Source of the DNA: Deltaproteobacteria bacterium
GTDB taxonomy: Bacteria > Myxococcota_A > UBA796 > CAJQPC01
NCBI GenBank assembly: GCA_016717595.1
Contig: JADKFE010000129.1
Coordinates: 1 to 64,000, forward strand
Reading direction: 5' to 3'
DNA length: 64,000 nt
Made by a program: the position numbers and the translations under genes. Shown one piece after another: positions 44,676 to 54,722 of this stretch. The notes under the pieces were generated by a model, which was given only the letters and a program-made list of their open reading frames with translations, did no database searches and had not been told where the DNA came from. The first letter of the stretch is position 1, and each line of letters starts with the position of its first letter.

Positions 44676-45760
44676 GCAAACAAGCCATCCTGTACGGCGT
44701 GCTGCTGTCGTTGTCTCTCGTCGGCTCCTACTGGACCTGGACCCACCCTGAGACCCCGCTCGCGGGGGAAGAGGTGATGGTGCTCGAGGCCAAGGCTGAA
44801 GACATCACGACGATCCTCTGGGACAGCGAGAAGCTCGACCTGCGGCTCACCGTGAGTGAAGACGCCGCCGGGCGTTACCTGCTCGTGAAGTCCACCGAAC
44901 AAAAGCGCCGCCTCAAGCCCCACAGCGAGGAGGCCCCCGCGCCCGTCGAGGCCACTCCGCCCAGCCCCGAGACGCCCCCCGCGGATGACCCGGCCAAGCC
45001 TGAAGAGGACCGCTTCGAGACCTATGAGGAGGTCAAGGAGTTTAAGGCGGGCAAGGCTGGGGATGAGCTGCTCGCCGCGCTCTCGCCGATGATCGCCAAG
45101 CGCTCGTTGTCGAACCTCCCCGATGAGAAGCTCGCGCCGCTGGGCCTCGCCGAGCCCGAGGCCACCCTCACCATCCAGCGCGCCGGCAAACCCGACCGCG
45201 TCTTTGATGTGGGCGGCGAGGCCTTCGGCACCCGCGACCGTTACCTGCGCGAGAAGGACACCGGCACGATCTACCTCGTCAAAGAGGACCTCATCCGGCC
45301 CCTCAAGCACGGCACGACGCGCCTGCCCGACCGTGAGCTGATCGGCGTGGAGATGAAGGAGCTGGCGAAGGTCACCGTGAAGGACGCCACGGGCGCCGAG
45401 CGCAGCTTCGAGCACCGCAACCGCGTTGACGAGAAGGCCGCGTACTGGGGCGCGGTCGGCGAGGAGGGCTCCCTTGAGCCCGCGAAGACCTGGGTGGAGG
45501 CCCTGCTCAAGCTCAAGTCCACCTCGTTTGTGGCCGCGGAGGACACGCCGACCACCACCACGGTGATGGCCACGGTCGTCACTGAAGACGCCAAGGGCCA
45601 GAAGGTCACCTTGGAGCTGATCAAAGGCACGGACGCGGACGGAAAAGAGGCCTGGTACGCCAAGTCTACCCACACCCGCCTGCTCGTGAAGATGTCCAGC
45701 GCCCAGACCGGCGATCTGGTGGCCGACATCCCCACGGTGATGGGCGCCAAGGCGCAGTAG
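44672..45760 (+). CDS. DUF4340 protein of the Gld-like operon
   Basis: GTG 44672 follows GGAGG and overlaps the gldG-like stop. 362 residues: one N-terminal anchor helix (ILYGVLLSLSLVGSYWTW), a Pro/Glu linker at 90-112, and repeated beta modules such as LAPLGLAEPEATLTIQRAG, DRYLREKDTGTIYLVKEDLI and LPDRELIGVEMKELAKVTV, which is the DUF4340 pattern. This family regularly follows GldG-like genes and is thought to work outside the membrane with the transporter. Last gene of the operon. Confidence 0.9.
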   Translation: MSKQAILYGVLLSLSLVGSYWTWTHPETPLAGEEVMVLEAKAEDITTILWDSEKLDLRLTVSEDAAGRYLLVKSTEQKRRLKPHSEEAPAPVEATPPSPETPPADDPAKPEEDRFETYEEVKEFKAGKAGDELLAALSPMIAKRSLSNLPDEKLAPLGLAEPEATLTIQRAGKPDRVFDVGGEAFGTRDRYLREKDTGTIYLVKEDLIRPLKHGTTRLPDRELIGVEMKELAKVTVKDATGAERSFEHRNRVDEKAAYWGAVGEEGSLEPAKTWVEALLKLKSTSFVAAEDTPTTTTVMATVVTEDAKGQKVTLELIKGTDADGKEAWYAKSTHTRLLVKMSSAQTGDLVADIPTVMGAKAQ

Positions 45761-45780
45761 CCTCCCCGGCAGAGACAACA

Positions 45781-45815
45781 ACGCCCGCAGAGTGAAGGCT
45801 CTGCGGGCGTTTTTG
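45781..45815. terminator. Bidirectional intrinsic terminator
   Basis: ACGCCCGCAGAG and CTCTGCGGGCGT form a perfect 12-bp stem with the loop TGAAGG, followed by TTTTTGTGTT on the plus strand. On the minus strand the stem is followed by TTGTTGTCT. It lies 20 bases after the operon stop and 15 bases before the convergent protease stop, so it can end both. Confidence 0.9.
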
Positions 45816-45829
45816 TGTTCAGGCGAGGC

Positions 45830-46789
45830 TTAGCGGTAAGTAGACCAGGCGGTCTGCATCCGGGAGGTCTGGCCGGAGGTGAACGTGTTCATGCACGAGT
45901 CGTCGGTGTAGTCCATGAAGTTCGTGATGGGGTCGACCGAGCCGCCGCGGCAGGTGTCGCGGCCCGTGGGGCAGCCATAGGCCGCGGACTTCTCGGGCTC
46001 GGTGTCGCTGACCGAGTCGCCGGAGCTCTTACAGCCGCCCTGGAACGTGTGGTAGAGGCCCATCCAGTGACCGACCTCGTGGGTGGCCGTGTCGCCGAGG
46101 TTGTACGGGGCCGCGCTGCCGCCGGGCACGGAGCTATACAGCAGCACCACGCCGTCGTCTTTGGGGTTGGAGCTGTACGAGGTGGGGAAGGTCGCCCAGC
46201 CGAGCAGGCCGCCGCCGGGGTTGGCGGTGTAGATGTTGAGATCGGCGCTGCCGCCCTGGCGCAGCGCGGTCTTGGCCGTCTTCTCGGTGGAGGTGCCGTA
46301 GCCCATGGCGAACCAAGTGGCGTTGTCGGTGTAGTCCGTCGAGACGAGGTTGAACGTGAAGCCCGTGCTGGCGTAGGCCGCGCTGAGCACGCTCATCTGG
46401 TCAGCGACCTGGGCCGCCGTGAGCTTGCCCGTAGAGCCGCTGTGGATGACGTGGAAGTAGACGTTGATCGTGCTGCCCGACGCGGGCGGGGCGATCATGC
46501 CGGCCTCCTCCAAGGCGCTGAGCTCCTCCTCGATCAGGGCCGCCTCCTCATCGGTCATCTCAAACGCGCAGCGGCGACCGCTCTTGACGAAGTCCTCTTG
46601 GCTGGCCCAGGTCACGCCCTCAAACACGAAGGGCGGGTGGTTCGACTCGGGGAGCTCAAGCGAGCCGCTCTCGTTGTCATCCGAGGGCTCGAAGCTCTGA
46701 CCGGGCTCCTCTCCTTCATAAGAGTCAAGGCCTTGGGGGGCGCAGGCGGTGAAGAAGAGAGGAAAAAACGCGAGGGTGACGAGGCGCAT
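45830..46789 (-). CDS. M43-family (pappalysin-like) zinc metalloprotease lipoprotein
   Basis: 319 residues from ATG 46787-46789 (GGAG seven bases upstream). Lipobox FTAC (Cys 16), an acidic linker and a propeptide-like region (FVKSGRRCAFEMTDEEAALIEEEL). The catalytic domain begins NVYFHVIHSG. The zinc motif is HEVGHWMGLYH (237-247), the full HExxHxxGxxH metzincin signature, and the Met-turn is NFMDYTDDSCM. Cysteines around GGCKSSGD and YGCPTGRDTC match cytophagalysin/M43 proteins. A surface or secreted endopeptidase. Confidence 0.93.
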   Translation of the reverse strand: MRLVTLAFFPLFFTACAPQGLDSYEGEEPGQSFEPSDDNESGSLELPESNHPPFVFEGVTWASQEDFVKSGRRCAFEMTDEEAALIEEELSALEEAGMIAPPASGSTINVYFHVIHSGSTGKLTAAQVADQMSVLSAAYASTGFTFNLVSTDYTDNATWFAMGYGTSTEKTAKTALRQGGSADLNIYTANPGGGLLGWATFPTSYSSNPKDDGVVLLYSSVPGGSAAPYNLGDTATHEVGHWMGLYHTFQGGCKSSGDSVSDTEPEKSAAYGCPTGRDTCRGGSVDPITNFMDYTDDSCMNTFTSGQTSRMQTAWSTYR

Positions 46790-46862
46790 GAGGCAGCTCC
46801 AGTTCGGGTTGGGGTCGTCGGGGTCTGTCAGACCGTAGCGTCACCGCGGCAAGAAAGAGCCT

Positions 46863-46886
46863 TGAAACACTTACCTCTGTGTTTCA
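46863..46886. promoter_or_regulatory. Inverted repeat upstream of the M43 protease
   Basis: TGAAACAC and GTGTTTCA are perfect 8-bp arms around an 8-base spacer, in an AT-richer pocket 75 bases before the protease start. Candidate operator; it could also be a weak hairpin after the gene ending at 46989. Confidence 0.4.
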
Positions 46887-46988
46887 GCGCGCTAGGTCCA
46901 CATCAAGGAGGCCGTTCGTGAGGTCAGCTTAGAGCCGCGCGCTCTTGAGCCCCTCCTCACAGACGGACACCCTTAGGCGCCTAACGGA

Positions 46989-47432
46989 TCACCCGTGCGT
47001 CGCGCCGGGGGCGCGGGGGCCCTGACCCTGCTGGCGCTCGGCCAGCCGCCGCGCCCAGACCCCGCCCAGACAGGCCGCCATGACCTCTGGGTGGAGCAGA
47101 TTGACGAGCGCCATCACCGCCAGGGGCAAGGTGAGGCAGCCGAACACCGTGGCCCCCGCCGCCGCCGTGGCCGTGGCCCAGCCGCCGAGGCTTCGTGGGC
47201 GTAACGACAGCGACCCCGCCGCCGCGAAGGCCGCCATGCCGAGCAAGGTGGCCCGGCTCAGCCAAGGGTCGGGGCCCCCCTCGACCGGGGCGTCGAGCAT
47301 CACGCTCACGACGAGGAGCAGCACCCACCACACCGCCGCCGCCAACAAGGCGCGGCGGGCGCGGTGGATTCGGTCCAGGGCGGTCAACACACCCGGCGCG
47401 GTGCTCACGCCTGGGGGCTCAGAGGGGCTCAT
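46989..47432 (-). CDS. Small polytopic membrane protein
   Basis: ATG 47430-47432 lies inside the last codons of the PP2C gene, giving a 14-base overlap and likely translational coupling. 147 residues with four hydrophobic helices (ALLAAAVWWVLLLVVSVML, LLGMAAFAAAGSL, ATATAAAGATVFGCLTL, LAVMALVNLLHPEVMAACLGG) and a basic C-terminus. Family unknown. Its coupling suggests a role with the phosphatase. Confidence 0.7.
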   Translation of the reverse strand: MSPSEPPGVSTAPGVLTALDRIHRARRALLAAAVWWVLLLVVSVMLDAPVEGGPDPWLSRATLLGMAAFAAAGSLSLRPRSLGGWATATAAAGATVFGCLTLPLAVMALVNLLHPEVMAACLGGVWARRLAERQQGQGPRAPGATHG

Positions 47433-48261
47433 CAGCGACGGCGACCACGACCACGGTGATGTTGTCGTCGCCGCCGCGCCGCAGCGCCTCATCCACGAGG
47501 GCCTGGGCGAGATCCTCGGCGGAGTGGGCGCGGCAGACGGCCTCGATGTCGCGGTCCTCAAGGGGATCCGTCAGGCCGTCGGAGCACAAGATGAAGAGGT
47601 CGCCGGGCTCAACCGCGCGGGTGGAGGTGTCGGGATCCACCGGGCCATGAAAGCCGACGCTCTTGGTGAGGATGTTCTTGTGGGGCACGATGCGCGCCAG
47701 CTCAGGCGTGAGGCGCCCGGCGTCGACCTCTTGCTGCACGACGGTGTGATCGCGGGTGAGGCGGAAGATGCGGTCGTTGCGGAAGAGGTAGGCCCGGCTG
47801 TCGCCGACGTGGGCGAGGTGGGCCGAGTCGCCGTCTACGGCGAGCACGACGAGGGTGGTGCCCATGCCCGCGTACCGCGGAGATCGTTCGATCTCTTGGC
47901 GAATGCGCACTGAGGATTGGTTCATCGCGTAGCGCAGGCGCTCGCGTAGGGCGTCGGAGGTGTCGCCCACCTCAGAGGCCAGGACCGTCTCGTCGGGATC
48001 CTTGACCCCGAGGAGGATCTCACGCACCGTGGCGATGGCGATGCTCGACGCCACCTCGCCCGCCGCGTGCCCGCCCATGCCGTCGGCGACGGCGAAGACG
48101 CCGTGGTCGATCTCGGTGAGCCAGGCGTCCTCGTTCTGCTCTCTTACGGGGCCAACATCTGTGGCCGCGAACGCTTCAATGGTGTTTTCATGCCGGCGCC
48201 GCACTGCGTTGTCCTGCTCAGATCGGTGAAGGTAGGCTATGAGCTTATCGTAAAGTGACAT
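47419..48261 (-). CDS. PP2C-type Ser/Thr protein phosphatase
   Basis: I use ATG 48259-48261 (MSLYDKLIAYLHRSEQDN); a longer open frame lacks a matching start. About 280 residues. Catalytic motifs of the PPM family: VGPVREQNEDAWL, VFAVADGMGGHAAGEVAS (metal Asp-Gly), GMGTTLVVLAV, LAHVGDSRAYLFR, LFILCSDGLTD and GGDDNITVVVV. It is soluble. It is divergent, by 110 bases, from four tandem Ser/Thr kinases and is the obvious antagonist of those kinases. Confidence 0.95.
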   Translation of the reverse strand: MSLYDKLIAYLHRSEQDNAVRRRHENTIEAFAATDVGPVREQNEDAWLTEIDHGVFAVADGMGGHAAGEVASSIAIATVREILLGVKDPDETVLASEVGDTSDALRERLRYAMNQSSVRIRQEIERSPRYAGMGTTLVVLAVDGDSAHLAHVGDSRAYLFRNDRIFRLTRDHTVVQQEVDAGRLTPELARIVPHKNILTKSVGFHGPVDPDTSTRAVEPGDLFILCSDGLTDPLEDRDIEAVCRAHSAEDLAQALVDEALRRGGDDNITVVVVAVADEPL

Positions 48262-48370
48262 CTCTCGGGCGGGCTTGCGGCGTACTCTCACGCGCTCAGC
48301 CAAGCCCAAGGCGACGACGACACGATAACCTCGAAGAGTCCGCCCATCTGACCTCCCTCCTGGATCGCCG
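48262..48370. promoter_or_regulatory. Divergent promoter region between phosphatase and kinase cluster
   Basis: 109 bases that must carry promoters for both directions unless the open frames extend further. The sequence is GC-rich, with ACACGATAACC near 48320 as the only -10-like element on the plus strand. No operator-like repeat seen. Confidence 0.35.
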
Positions 48371-51300
48371 TTGACCCTCAGCCCGGAGAGCGCAGAGATC
48401 CCCATCGGCGCCGTCGTGGGGCGTTATCGAACGCTGCGCGCGCTCGGGCGCGGCGGCATGGCCACGGTCATCGAGGTGGAGCATCTGGACACCGGCGAGG
48501 TGCGCGCGCTCAAGCTCTTGCGTGGGGATCTTGAGGATCGTGAGGTCGAGGAGCGTTTTCGTGCCGAGTTCAAGGCGCTCTCCTCCCTAGATCACCCGAA
48601 CGTCCTCAAGGTGTTCGACGCCGGGGTCTACGACGGTCGCGCGTGGTTTGTCATGGAGCGGCTCACCGGCCAAGATCTCCGCGAGGCCATCGAGGACTGG
48701 CGGCAGCTCCCGCCCGCCGAGCGTTTTGTCCTCGCTGAAGCCGTGCTCACCGATGTCGCCGAGGCCTTGGCCTACATCCACGAGCGGGGCCTCGTGCACC
48801 GCGACATCACCCCGGGCAACATCCGCGTCACTGAAGGCGGCGCGGCGAAGCTCATGGACTTCGGCGTCGTTCACCTGCCCGGCGCCGAGCTCACCACCGT
48901 GGGCGAGATGGTCGGCACCGTCGCGTACATCGCCCCAGAGCAGATCAGCCACGAGATCAACGGCGGGCGTGTCGATGGCCGCGCCGACCTCTACGCCTTA
49001 GGCGCCGTGCTCTACCACATGCTCACCGGGCGGCGGCCGTTTCAGGCCACGACGGTGCCCGGGCTCTTAGAGAAGCACCTCTCTGCAGCGCCCAAGCCGC
49101 CCCGAGAGCTGGTGCCCACCGTCCCCGCCCACCTCAACGACATCGCGCTGAGGCTCTTAGAGAAGGATCCCAACCGGCGCTATGGCTCGGCGCGGCACCT
49201 GCTCGACGTGCTGCGGGCGAAGGGCCCGCGTCGGCTCTCGCTCAAGGGGTTCCCCAGCCGCACCGCCGGGCGCACGGCGGAGCTCGCGCGGCTGCGGGCC
49301 TTGGTCTCGGGGCTCAAGTCGGGCGGGCGCGGCGCGGCGATGCTTTTGGAGGGGCCATCGGGCCTGGGCAAGTCCCGGCTGCTGCGGGAGCTGGTGGTCA
49401 TGGCCCGGGACGAGGGCCTCAAGGTCATCGGCGCGATCTGCCCGGCGAACATGGCGCCTTATGGCGGCCTGCGCGCCTTGCTCTCGGCCTTAGAGGCCGC
49501 GGGGCACCCCTTGCCCTCCACGCTGCAGCAGCTTCGGCTCGGCGAAGGTGACCTCGAGCCTTACCCCGTCATGGCCGCCACCCGCGGAGCTGCTCTCGTC
49601 GTTGGGCCCCACGGTGGTGCTGCTCGATGATCTGCACCACGCCGACCGCGGCACGCTCAAGGTGCTGGAGTTTTTGCTGCGAAACCACCTGCAGCTCCAG
49701 GCCGAGCCGCTCTTGTTCGGCTTCGCCCGGCAGCCCCCCACCGCCGCCGACCCTCTGGAGACCTGGCTCAACGACGGCGCCGCGGCGCTGGTCGAGCGCA
49801 TCGAGCTTGGCCCGATCTCGATCATCGCCGTGGAGGAGCTCCTCGCGCAGCTCTTGGGCGACGCGCCCTTGCTCATCACCTTGGCCCAGCGGCTTCACCA
49901 AGAGGGCGAGGGCAGCCCCCACCTCATCAGCGAGATGATCCGCGGCCTGGCTGAAGAGGGCGTGATCTTTGACGAGGGCGGGCGCTGGCGCCTGGGCCTC
50001 GATGAGCGCGCCGTCTCCCACACCCCTCTGCCCGTGCCCGGCAGCATCCGCGAGGCCCTCAAAGAGCGCCTGCGGGGCCTCAAGCCCGAGGTGCTGCGTG
50101 TGGCGGCGCTCGTGGCCTTGTGCCCTCACGAGGTCACCCCCGACGTGATCTTAGAGGCCACGGGCGGCGATGAGCACGCCTTGGACGACGCCTTAGAGGA
50201 GCTCACCGAGCGCGGCGTGCTGCGGGTGCGGCAGGTCGGCCAAGAGGAGCTCCTGGAGCTCTCCCAGGCCCGAATCCGCGACGTGCTGGTGGACTCCGTG
50301 CCCGCCGGTGAGCGCGCCGCCCTGCATCGTCGCCTCGGCGGGGCCCTGGAGCGCCTGTACCGCCAGCGGGTCTCCTCGGTGGTCGAGACCCTCGCCTGGC
50401 ACTTTGAGCGCGGTGAGCTGCCCGCGAAGGCCTACCCCTACCTCGTCAAGGCGGGTGTGCGGCTTCTAGAGCGCAGCTTCGTCTCTGAGGCGCTCACCTT
50501 CTTCAACCGGGCCCTGGCCTTGGAGCCCGCCGCGCGAGAGCTCTTGATCTTGGAGGAGGCCGACCGCCAGCTCGCCGAGCTGCGCATTCAGCGCGGCCTC
50601 TCCTTGTTTCACCTCGGGAGCTGGGCCGAGGCCCATGACGACTGGACCCTCGCCGACGGCCTCGCCATCGCCATCGGCGACGATCGCCTGCGCGCCCGCA
50701 CCCTGAACCACCTGGGCCGCGACTCCCTGCGTGAGCACCGCATCGACGAGGCTGAAGAGCGGCTCTCCCAGGCTTTGCAGCTCGCCAACCGCCTCGGCGA
50801 CCACAGCCTCCGCGCCGATCCGCTCTACGGCTTGGGCACCGTGCGTTGGTACCGCGCCGACATGGACGGCGCGCGCAACTTCTGGCTGGAGTGCCTCACC
50901 GTCGGCGGCACCGTGCGCAACGACGAGGCGATGGGCCACGGCTACAACGGCCTGGGCCTCGTCGCCTTCTGCCGGGGTCAGGCCGCCGAGGCCCGCAAGT
51001 ACCTGGAGCAGTCGGCCCAGGTCTTCGAGAAGCTCGGGAAGTTGGGGCCTTTGGCGGTGGTGCGGGTCAACCTGGTCGAGCTGGCCCACGTCATGGGCAA
51101 CCTGCGCAAAGGCCAGCAGATCGCCGAGCGCACCATCAGCCAAGCCCGAGAGATCAACCACCCCTACGGCGTGGCCTTGGGCCTGCGGTTCCGCTCGTTG
51201 ATCCTGCAAGACGTGGGGCGGCTCATCGAGGCCGATGACAACGCTGAGGAGGCCCTGCGCCTCTGCCGCACGCTCGACAACCACGAGGAGGAGCTCGCCG

Positions 51301-51818
51301 TCTACGTCTTCCAGGCGCGCATCGCCGTGGCCCGCCGCGACACCGCCCGGCTCACCGCCATCCTCGACGCCGCCGACCCCCTCTCGCTCAAGTTTGACAG
51401 CGAAGGGTTCAGGCCGCTCTTGCGCGCGTGGCGGGCCTGGCTCGTGGCGGCTGAAGGTGACGTGACCGCCTGCCGCGCGCTCGTCGCCGAGGCCGACCAG
51501 CTCGTCAGCCGCCCCTGGCCGCACCAGCGCTGTCGCCTCGATCTGGTGATCGCGCGCTCTTTGGCCGAGGCCGGACTAGACGCTGAGGCCGCCCTTCGGG
51601 CCGAGGCCGCCCTGAAAGGCGCGGACGAGTGTGGCTTTCGGCTGTACTCTCTCAAGGCCCACGTCCTGCTCGCGAAGGTGAGCGAGGGCCGGGAGAAGCT
51701 CGACCACCACCGTCGCCTCGGAACCAACCTCGCCCGGTCCCTCGCCGCGAACCTCAACCAAGAGGACGCCGAGGGCTTCTTGGGGCTGTACGGGGCCGCG
51801 CGGCAGAGCGCGCTCTAA
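48371..51818 (+). CDS. Ser/Thr kinase-ATPase-TPR protein 1, one frameshift
   Basis: TTG 48371 start. Kinase domain 20-285: LGRGGMATVIE, Lys 48 in RALKLL, LVHRDITPGNIRV (143-152; the usual Lys after HRD-x is Thr), LMDFGVV and YIAPEQ. Then an AAA-type module: RTAELARLRALVSGL, Walker A GPSGLGKS (about 329-336, with intact Lys) and, after a shift near 49575, Walker B PTVVLLDDLHHAD. A winged-helix-like region follows (GSIREALKERLRGLKPEVLR). The C-terminal 450 residues are TPRs (YLVKAGVRLLERSFVSEALTF, LGLVAFCRGQAAEARKYLEQ). About 1,150 residues, soluble. First of four tandem paralogues, with 3 bases before the next ATG. Confidence 0.92.
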
Positions 51819-51821
51819 GCC

Positions 51822-54647
51822 ATGAACCCGAACGACCCGCAGGCCCCCTCCCCTCACATCGGCCCTTGGCGCCTGCACGAGCAGCTCGGCGCGGGCGGGC
51901 TGGCCACGGTCTGGCGGGCCACCAACCAGGCCGGGCAGGTCGCCGCGCTCAAGCTCATGCACATCGACGGGCTAGACGATGAGCAGCTCACCCGGGCCCA
52001 ACGAGAGCTAGCGGTGCTCGGCGGTCTGCACCACCCGAACATCGTGAGCCTGCTCGACTCCGGGGTGTGGCAAGGTCGGCCCTGGCTGGCCTTAGAGCTG
52101 GTGGAGGGCCCCGATTTAGAGGAGCTTCTGCGCCAGTGGGCCGAGCGCCCGCCCAAAGATCGCGCCGCCGAGGCCACCCGCATCGTGCGCGCCTTGGCCT
52201 CGGCCTTGGCCCATGTCCACCGCCAAGGCGTCACCCACCGCGACATCAAGCCCTCGAACATCCTCATCGCCGCCGACGGCAACCCCAAGCTGGCCGACTT
52301 CGGCTCGGTGAAGGCGCCCGAGGCCTTCGCCACCCACCTCACCATGGCGGGGCGCATCGTCGGCACCGTCGCGTTCATGGCGCCGGAGCAGATCACCGGG
52401 GAGCCCGTAGACGCGCGCACCGACCTCTACGCCTTGGGGGCCGTGCTCTACCTCCTGCTCACCGGCCGCCGCCCGGTCATCGCCGAGAGCATCGCCGGAT
52501 ACCTCACCAAACACCTGCTCGAAGACCCGCCGCCCCCGGTGGAGCTGGTGCCCGAGCTGCCCCTGCACTTAAGCCGCGTCGCCATGCGGCTGTTGCGCAA
52601 GGACCCAAACCTTCGTTTCCCCTCTGCGGACGCGCTGATCGAGGCCCTGGACAGCCACGGGGCCCGGCGCACCCTGCTTCATGGTCGTCGTGAGGCCCTC
52701 GCCCGGGCTGAAGAGGCCCTCGCCCGCCTCGCCCAAGGCCAGAGCGGCGCCTTGCCCGTGGTGGGCCCCCCGGGCAGCGGCCGCAGCGCCCTGCTCACCG
52801 AGATCGGCGCCCGCGCCCATGACGACGACCTCCCCGTGGCCGCGGTGTCGTTGGGTGACGAGGGCGGCCCGTCGGCGGTAGAGGCCCTGCACCAGCTCCT
52901 GCGCGGCGGCGGGCACGGCGTGCTGATGGTGGACGACCTCGACGCGGCGAGCCCCGGCGCCGTGCGCGCGCTGGGCGAGGCCCTGCGCCAGCTCCCGCCC
53001 AAGGCCGCGCTGTTGTTGGTCTACAGCGTGCGAGGTGACCCAGCGGTGCCCGCGAGCACCCTGGCCCTGCTGCACCACCTGAGCCTACACACCACCCCCG
53101 ACGCTGAAGGTGGCGCGCTGATCCTTGGCCCTCTGGAGGAGGCGGCCTTGGTGGCGATCTGCCGCGATCTGGAGCTGCCCGGCGCCGTGGCCGCCGCGGT
53201 GGGCCGTCGCCTCGCCAGCTCCGAGGCCACCCCCGCCGACGCCATCGAGCAGGTGCAAGCCTTAGAGGAGCGCGGCTGGATCACCCGGGACTCCGCCGGG
53301 CTCAAGCGCCTCGCCGTGCCGATGGAGCGACTTCGTGAGGCGCCCCTGCCCTTGCCCGCCCGCAGCCGCGCCCGCGCCATCGAGCGTGTGAAGCGCCTCA
53401 CCATGCACGAGCGGGCGATGGTCGAGGCCCTCGCCGTGCTGGGGGTAGAGGCCGAACGATCCTTGGTGGAGGGCCTCAGCGACGCCCAGAGCCCCGCCGG
53501 GGAGTCCGAGCTGGTCGAGGTGCGCGTCGAGCCCCTCCACGAGGTGCTGCGCCTGCGCCAACCCGAGCTGCGCGACGTGATCTTGGAGCTCATCGAGCCC
53601 AGCCGCCGCGCCGTGCTCCACGAGCGCGCCGCCCGAGCGCTTCTGGCCCGGCACCAGCGCCGCCGGGCGTCCATCGCCGCCGTGGCCGCCGAGCACCTCA
53701 CCCTCGCCGGTCGTGACGCCGAGGCCTGGCCGCTGTGGGTCACCGCCGCCCAGCGCGCCGCCCGCCAAGGCGACATGAAGGAGGCCCTCGCCGCCGCCCA
53801 GCGCGCCGTCACCCAGTCCGAGCGCGCCGATGAGGGCGAGCGCGCCCTGCCGATGCGCCAGCAGGCCCTCGCCGTCGCCGGGGAGGCGCTGCTCGCGCTG
53901 CGACGCTCTGAAGAGGCCCGGGACACCTTCCAGCGCGCCCTCGATCTCACCCCCGGCGGCCCCCTTCGGGCGGAGCTGAGCGCGCGCCTGGGCATGGCGC
54001 TGGGCGATCTCGGCGACGCTCGGGCGGCTCTGCCTCTGCTGGAGAGCGCGCTCACCAGCCTTGATGTGGGCTCGCCGGTGCGTTTCCCCACGCTGCGCGC
54101 CGTGGCCGACGCCCAGCTCGCCCTCGGGCAGATCACCCGGGCCCGGGCCACCTGGGAGGACGCCTTGACGGCTGCCCGCCGCGAACAATCGCCCCTGCGG
54201 GAGGGCTCGGCGCTGTTGGGCTTGGGGGAGCTGGAGATGGTGCTCGGCCACCACGACGAGGCGGCGACGGCGCTGCGCCAGGCCGAACGAATCCTGAGGA
54301 TCGAGGGCAGCCCGCGGCCTTTGGCCTTGGCCCTGTGCCTGCTCGCCGAGCTGGGACTACGCGCCGAGCGCCACGGCAGCGCTGAAGGCCGCGCCGCCGA
54401 GGCCGTTCACCTCGCGCGTGAGCACACCATGCCCGACGTGCTGGGCCAGGCCCTCGTCTACCAGGCCACGGCCCTACACCGCCTCAACGAGTCGCCCCGC
54501 GCCCGGGAGCTCGTGAGCGAGGCCTTGGCCATCGAGGTCTCCCGGGAAGACCTCCCCGACCGCCCCTTGGCGCTCTTGCGTGAGCTGGCGGGCAAGCTCC
54601 TGGGCGCTGAGGTGGTCGAGGGCCTACGCGCCCCACGCCCCCGCTGA
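51822..54647 (+). CDS. Ser/Thr kinase-ATPase-TPR protein 2
   Basis: 941 residues, intact. Kinase: LGAGGLATVWRA, Lys 44 in AALKLM, VTHRDIKPSNILI (HRD 139-141), LADFGSVK and AFMAPEQ. ATPase: Walker A GPPGSGRS at 315-322 (Lys replaced by Arg) and Walker B HGVLMVDDLD; it is shorter than in protein 1. A winged-helix-like part follows (RLTMHERAMVEALAVLG), then TPRs from about 620 (WVTAAQRAARQGDMKEALAA, LGELEMVLGHHDEAATALRQ). Soluble. The same architecture as its neighbours indicates local gene duplication. Confidence 0.94.
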   Translation: MNPNDPQAPSPHIGPWRLHEQLGAGGLATVWRATNQAGQVAALKLMHIDGLDDEQLTRAQRELAVLGGLHHPNIVSLLDSGVWQGRPWLALELVEGPDLEELLRQWAERPPKDRAAEATRIVRALASALAHVHRQGVTHRDIKPSNILIAADGNPKLADFGSVKAPEAFATHLTMAGRIVGTVAFMAPEQITGEPVDARTDLYALGAVLYLLLTGRRPVIAESIAGYLTKHLLEDPPPPVELVPELPLHLSRVAMRLLRKDPNLRFPSADALIEALDSHGARRTLLHGRREALARAEEALARLAQGQSGALPVVGPPGSGRSALLTEIGARAHDDDLPVAAVSLGDEGGPSAVEALHQLLRGGGHGVLMVDDLDAASPGAVRALGEALRQLPPKAALLLVYSVRGDPAVPASTLALLHHLSLHTTPDAEGGALILGPLEEAALVAICRDLELPGAVAAAVGRRLASSEATPADAIEQVQALEERGWITRDSAGLKRLAVPMERLREAPLPLPARSRARAIERVKRLTMHERAMVEALAVLGVEAERSLVEGLSDAQSPAGESELVEVRVEPLHEVLRLRQPELRDVILELIEPSRRAVLHERAARALLARHQRRRASIAAVAAEHLTLAGRDAEAWPLWVTAAQRAARQGDMKEALAAAQRAVTQSERADEGERALPMRQQALAVAGEALLALRRSEEARDTFQRALDLTPGGPLRAELSARLGMALGDLGDARAALPLLESALTSLDVGSPVRFPTLRAVADAQLALGQITRARATWEDALTAARREQSPLREGSALLGLGELEMVLGHHDEAATALRQAERILRIEGSPRPLALALCLLAELGLRAERHGSAEGRAAEAVHLAREHTMPDVLGQALVYQATALHRLNESPRARELVSEALAIEVSREDLPDRPLALLRELAGKLLGAEVVEGLRAPRPR

Positions 54648-54722
54648 TTCACCTTCTCCCGGCGATCTCTGGCCCTCTTGCCCTTCCTTGGGTTACCCTT
54701 GGCGCTCGCACGGGGTCTCCCG

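Noticed and set aside
45815..46921. 368-codon plus-strand open frame opposite the M43 protease
   Set aside because: Antisense to a gene with a complete HExxHxxGxxH motif; Val/Gly/Arg-rich shadow.
48795..48830. Inactive kinase because the HRD-x-K lysine is Thr in kinase 1
   Set aside because: HRD, the Asn and DFG are all intact and HRDxTxxN occurs in active relatives, so loss of activity is not supported.
50466..51524. 352-codon minus-strand open frame inside kinase 1
   Set aside because: Lies opposite TPR coding sequence; composition is typical of antisense frames.
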